This document shows, in pieces, positions 62,809-64,000 of a stretch of 64,000 nt of DNA. How positions within the stretch are numbered: position 1 is the first letter of the stretch; every line of letters begins with the position of its first letter. Origin of the DNA: Granulicella tundricola MP5ACTX9 (GTDB taxonomy: Bacteria; Acidobacteriota; Terriglobia; Terriglobales; Acidobacteriaceae); contig NC_015064.1 in the NCBI RefSeq assembly GCF_000178975.2, positions 1,302,001 to 1,366,000 of the forward strand. The letters run 5' to 3'. A program made the translations under genes and the position numbers. The notes under the pieces are model-generated. The model was not told the origin of the DNA. It ran no database searches and saw nothing but the letters and a program-made list of their open reading frames with translations.

Positions 62809-64000
62809 TTGTACCTGCAACCGAAGCTGAATCTGAGAGTGTCGCAACGGCAGGTGCTGACGCCTGGCCTGGTTCAGATGGTCAGTGTGCTGGCGCTGAA
62901 CAAGCTCGAGCTGAAGGACATGATCAACTCCGAGATGGTGGAGAATCCGGTTCTCGAGGAGCTTGAGGAGTCCGCGGCGTCGCTGGATGAGCGGACGGGG
63001 ATTGAAGGGGATCGGGAGCGTTCTGCCGAGGCGGTGGCCGACGAGAAGGTTCGTGAGGAGAAAGATCCCTTCGACGAGATCGACTTTGGGAGCTACTTTC
63101 AGGACTATCTGGACCCGGGATACAAGACGGCTTCAAATTTTGAGGAGTTCGACAAGCCTTCGTTTGAGCACTTTTTATCGCAGCCGAGTACGCTGAGCGA
63201 TCATTTGCTGTGGCAGTTGGGGTCTCTGACGCTGAAGCCGGATGTGCGGGGCGCGGCGGAGCTGATCGTTGGGAACCTGGATATGAACGGGTACCTGACG
63301 GCGAGCGAAGAGGAGCTTGCGGAGGCGCTGGGTGAGGCGCTGCGGGCGCAGGTGTTGCCGGAGCCGATTCCGTTCGATCGGCACAGGGTCAAGGGTGGGG
63401 TTCTGGTGGAAGAGGCTGTGGAGCCTGGGGTGGTGCAGGCTCTGGCTGCTGAGGCGGTCGGCGGCCGGGAGTTCAAAGCTGAGCTGAAGGCGGTCAAAAC
63501 GGCGCTGGAGGTGGTGCATGCGCTCGATCCGGTGGGGGTGGGGGCAAGGGATCTGAGGGAGTGTCTGCTGCTGCAGATCGACGCACAGAAGCATGAGGCG
63601 GAGATGATGCTGCGGCGGCGGGCGAAGTATGCGGACCGGGTGAAGCTACGGGCTGAGGCGGAGGATTGGGGTGAGGTGGAGGTCGAGAGCGCGGCTGCGA
63701 TCGACGAGCGGGGCGGGGATGTGTTTGGGACGGCGCGGCATATTGTGGCGCAGTGCCTGGGGTTGCTGCAGAAGAAGGACATGCGGGAGTTGACGAAGAG
63801 CTGCGGCAAGAGCCCCGACGAGGTGCAGGCGGCGGTGGAGTTTATCCGGACGCTGGACCCGAGGCCGGGGCAACGGTACAACGTCAGTGAGACGAGGCTG
63901 ATTGAGCCGGATGTGGCGTTTGTGAAGCGCGACGATGTGTACGTGGTCGTGATGAACGAGGAGGATATGCCGACGCTGCGGCTGAACCAGGGCTATCGGA
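62809..64000 (+). CDS. rpoN: RNA polymerase sigma-54 factor, N-terminal part
   Basis: Alternative sigma factor that works with enhancer-binding ATPases. The frame opens at TTG 62809, seven bases after AGAGG, and leaves the window after about 397 codons. LYLQPKLNLRVSQRQVLTPGLVQMVSVLALNKLELKDMINSEMVENPVLEELEE is region I; an acidic region II follows; then core-binding region III (DHLLWQLGSLTLKPDVRGAAELIVGNLDMNGYLTAS; ALDPVGVGARDLRECLLLQI; FIRTLDPRPGQRYNVSETRLIEPDVAFVKRDDVYVVVMNEEDMP). Inserts around VKGGVLVEEAVEPGVVQALAAEAVGG and ADRVKLRAEAEDWGEVEVESAAAIDERGG make it longer than E. coli RpoN. The DNA-binding RpoN box is beyond the window. Confidence 0.95.
   Translation, partial: MYLQPKLNLRVSQRQVLTPGLVQMVSVLALNKLELKDMINSEMVENPVLEELEESAASLDERTGIEGDRERSAEAVADEKVREEKDPFDEIDFGSYFQDYLDPGYKTASNFEEFDKPSFEHFLSQPSTLSDHLLWQLGSLTLKPDVRGAAELIVGNLDMNGYLTASEEELAEALGEALRAQVLPEPIPFDRHRVKGGVLVEEAVEPGVVQALAAEAVGGREFKAELKAVKTALEVVHALDPVGVGARDLRECLLLQIDAQKHEAEMMLRRRAKYADRVKLRAEAEDWGEVEVESAAAIDERGGDVFGTARHIVAQCLGLLQKKDMRELTKSCGKSPDEVQAAVEFIRTLDPRPGQRYNVSETRLIEPDVAFVKRDDVYVVVMNEEDMPTLRLNQGYR

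Overview
The window is 64 kb of GC-rich bacterial chromosome. It most resembles a soil acidobacterium of the Terriglobales type (Granulicella, Edaphobacter, Terriglobus). The reasons are an Oar-like TonB-dependent receptor with an N-terminal carboxypeptidase-regulatory-like domain, very large secreted Ig/NHL-repeat proteins, a membrane-tethered one-component regulator of a kind common in that phylum, a split ATP synthase operon, and LPS export genes next to rpoN. The placement is inference from gene content; there is no rRNA in the window.

Layout. 0-5 kb: a SurA/parvulin chaperone (runs off the left edge), a divergent S41 C-terminal processing protease, then a TetR regulator with a six-helix membrane protein, both behind the same operator. 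A tRNA-Gly follows. 5.3-12.8 kb: a membrane-tethered regulator faces a large TonB-dependent receptor, a secreted metallophosphoesterase and a secreted PI-PLC-like phosphodiesterase; I read this as a candidate scavenging locus for phosphorylated substrates. 12.8-19.5 kb: one 2,221-residue secreted protein joins a GH28 polygalacturonase to Ig-like domains, twelve NHL repeats (6+6), more Ig-like domains and an unusual C-terminal hydrophobic hairpin. 19.9-33.5 kb is housekeeping: tRNA-Ala, nei/fbp, PBP1B-type peptidoglycan synthase, proS, a Crp/Fnr regulator, aroC-def-fmt-rsmB and a PASTA protein.

33.5-44.1 kb: lipoproteins, a higBA toxin-antitoxin pair, a PepSY-like membrane protein, nadB, an M28 peptidase and the tightly overlapping aroB-menG-cation efflux set. 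By eye the G/C skew of this block is opposite to both flanks whatever the gene strand, as if the segment had been inverted. 44.2-52.8 kb: a DegT-type aminotransferase, hfq and the ATP synthase genes b', b, delta, alpha, gamma, beta, epsilon (no a or c subunit here). 53-64 kb: an old yellow enzyme, a TetR regulator, a secreted protein of unknown function, a siderophore-type TonB receptor, a hypothetical protein, a fused LptC/LptA-like protein, lptB and the start of rpoN.

Intergenic DNA carries at least two recurring hairpin families, one with a GCAAC-rich leader and an AGAATGACG end, the other bounded by CCCA and TGGGGCAC. Start codons TTG and GTG are frequent. All assignments come from reading the sequence; no database search was run.
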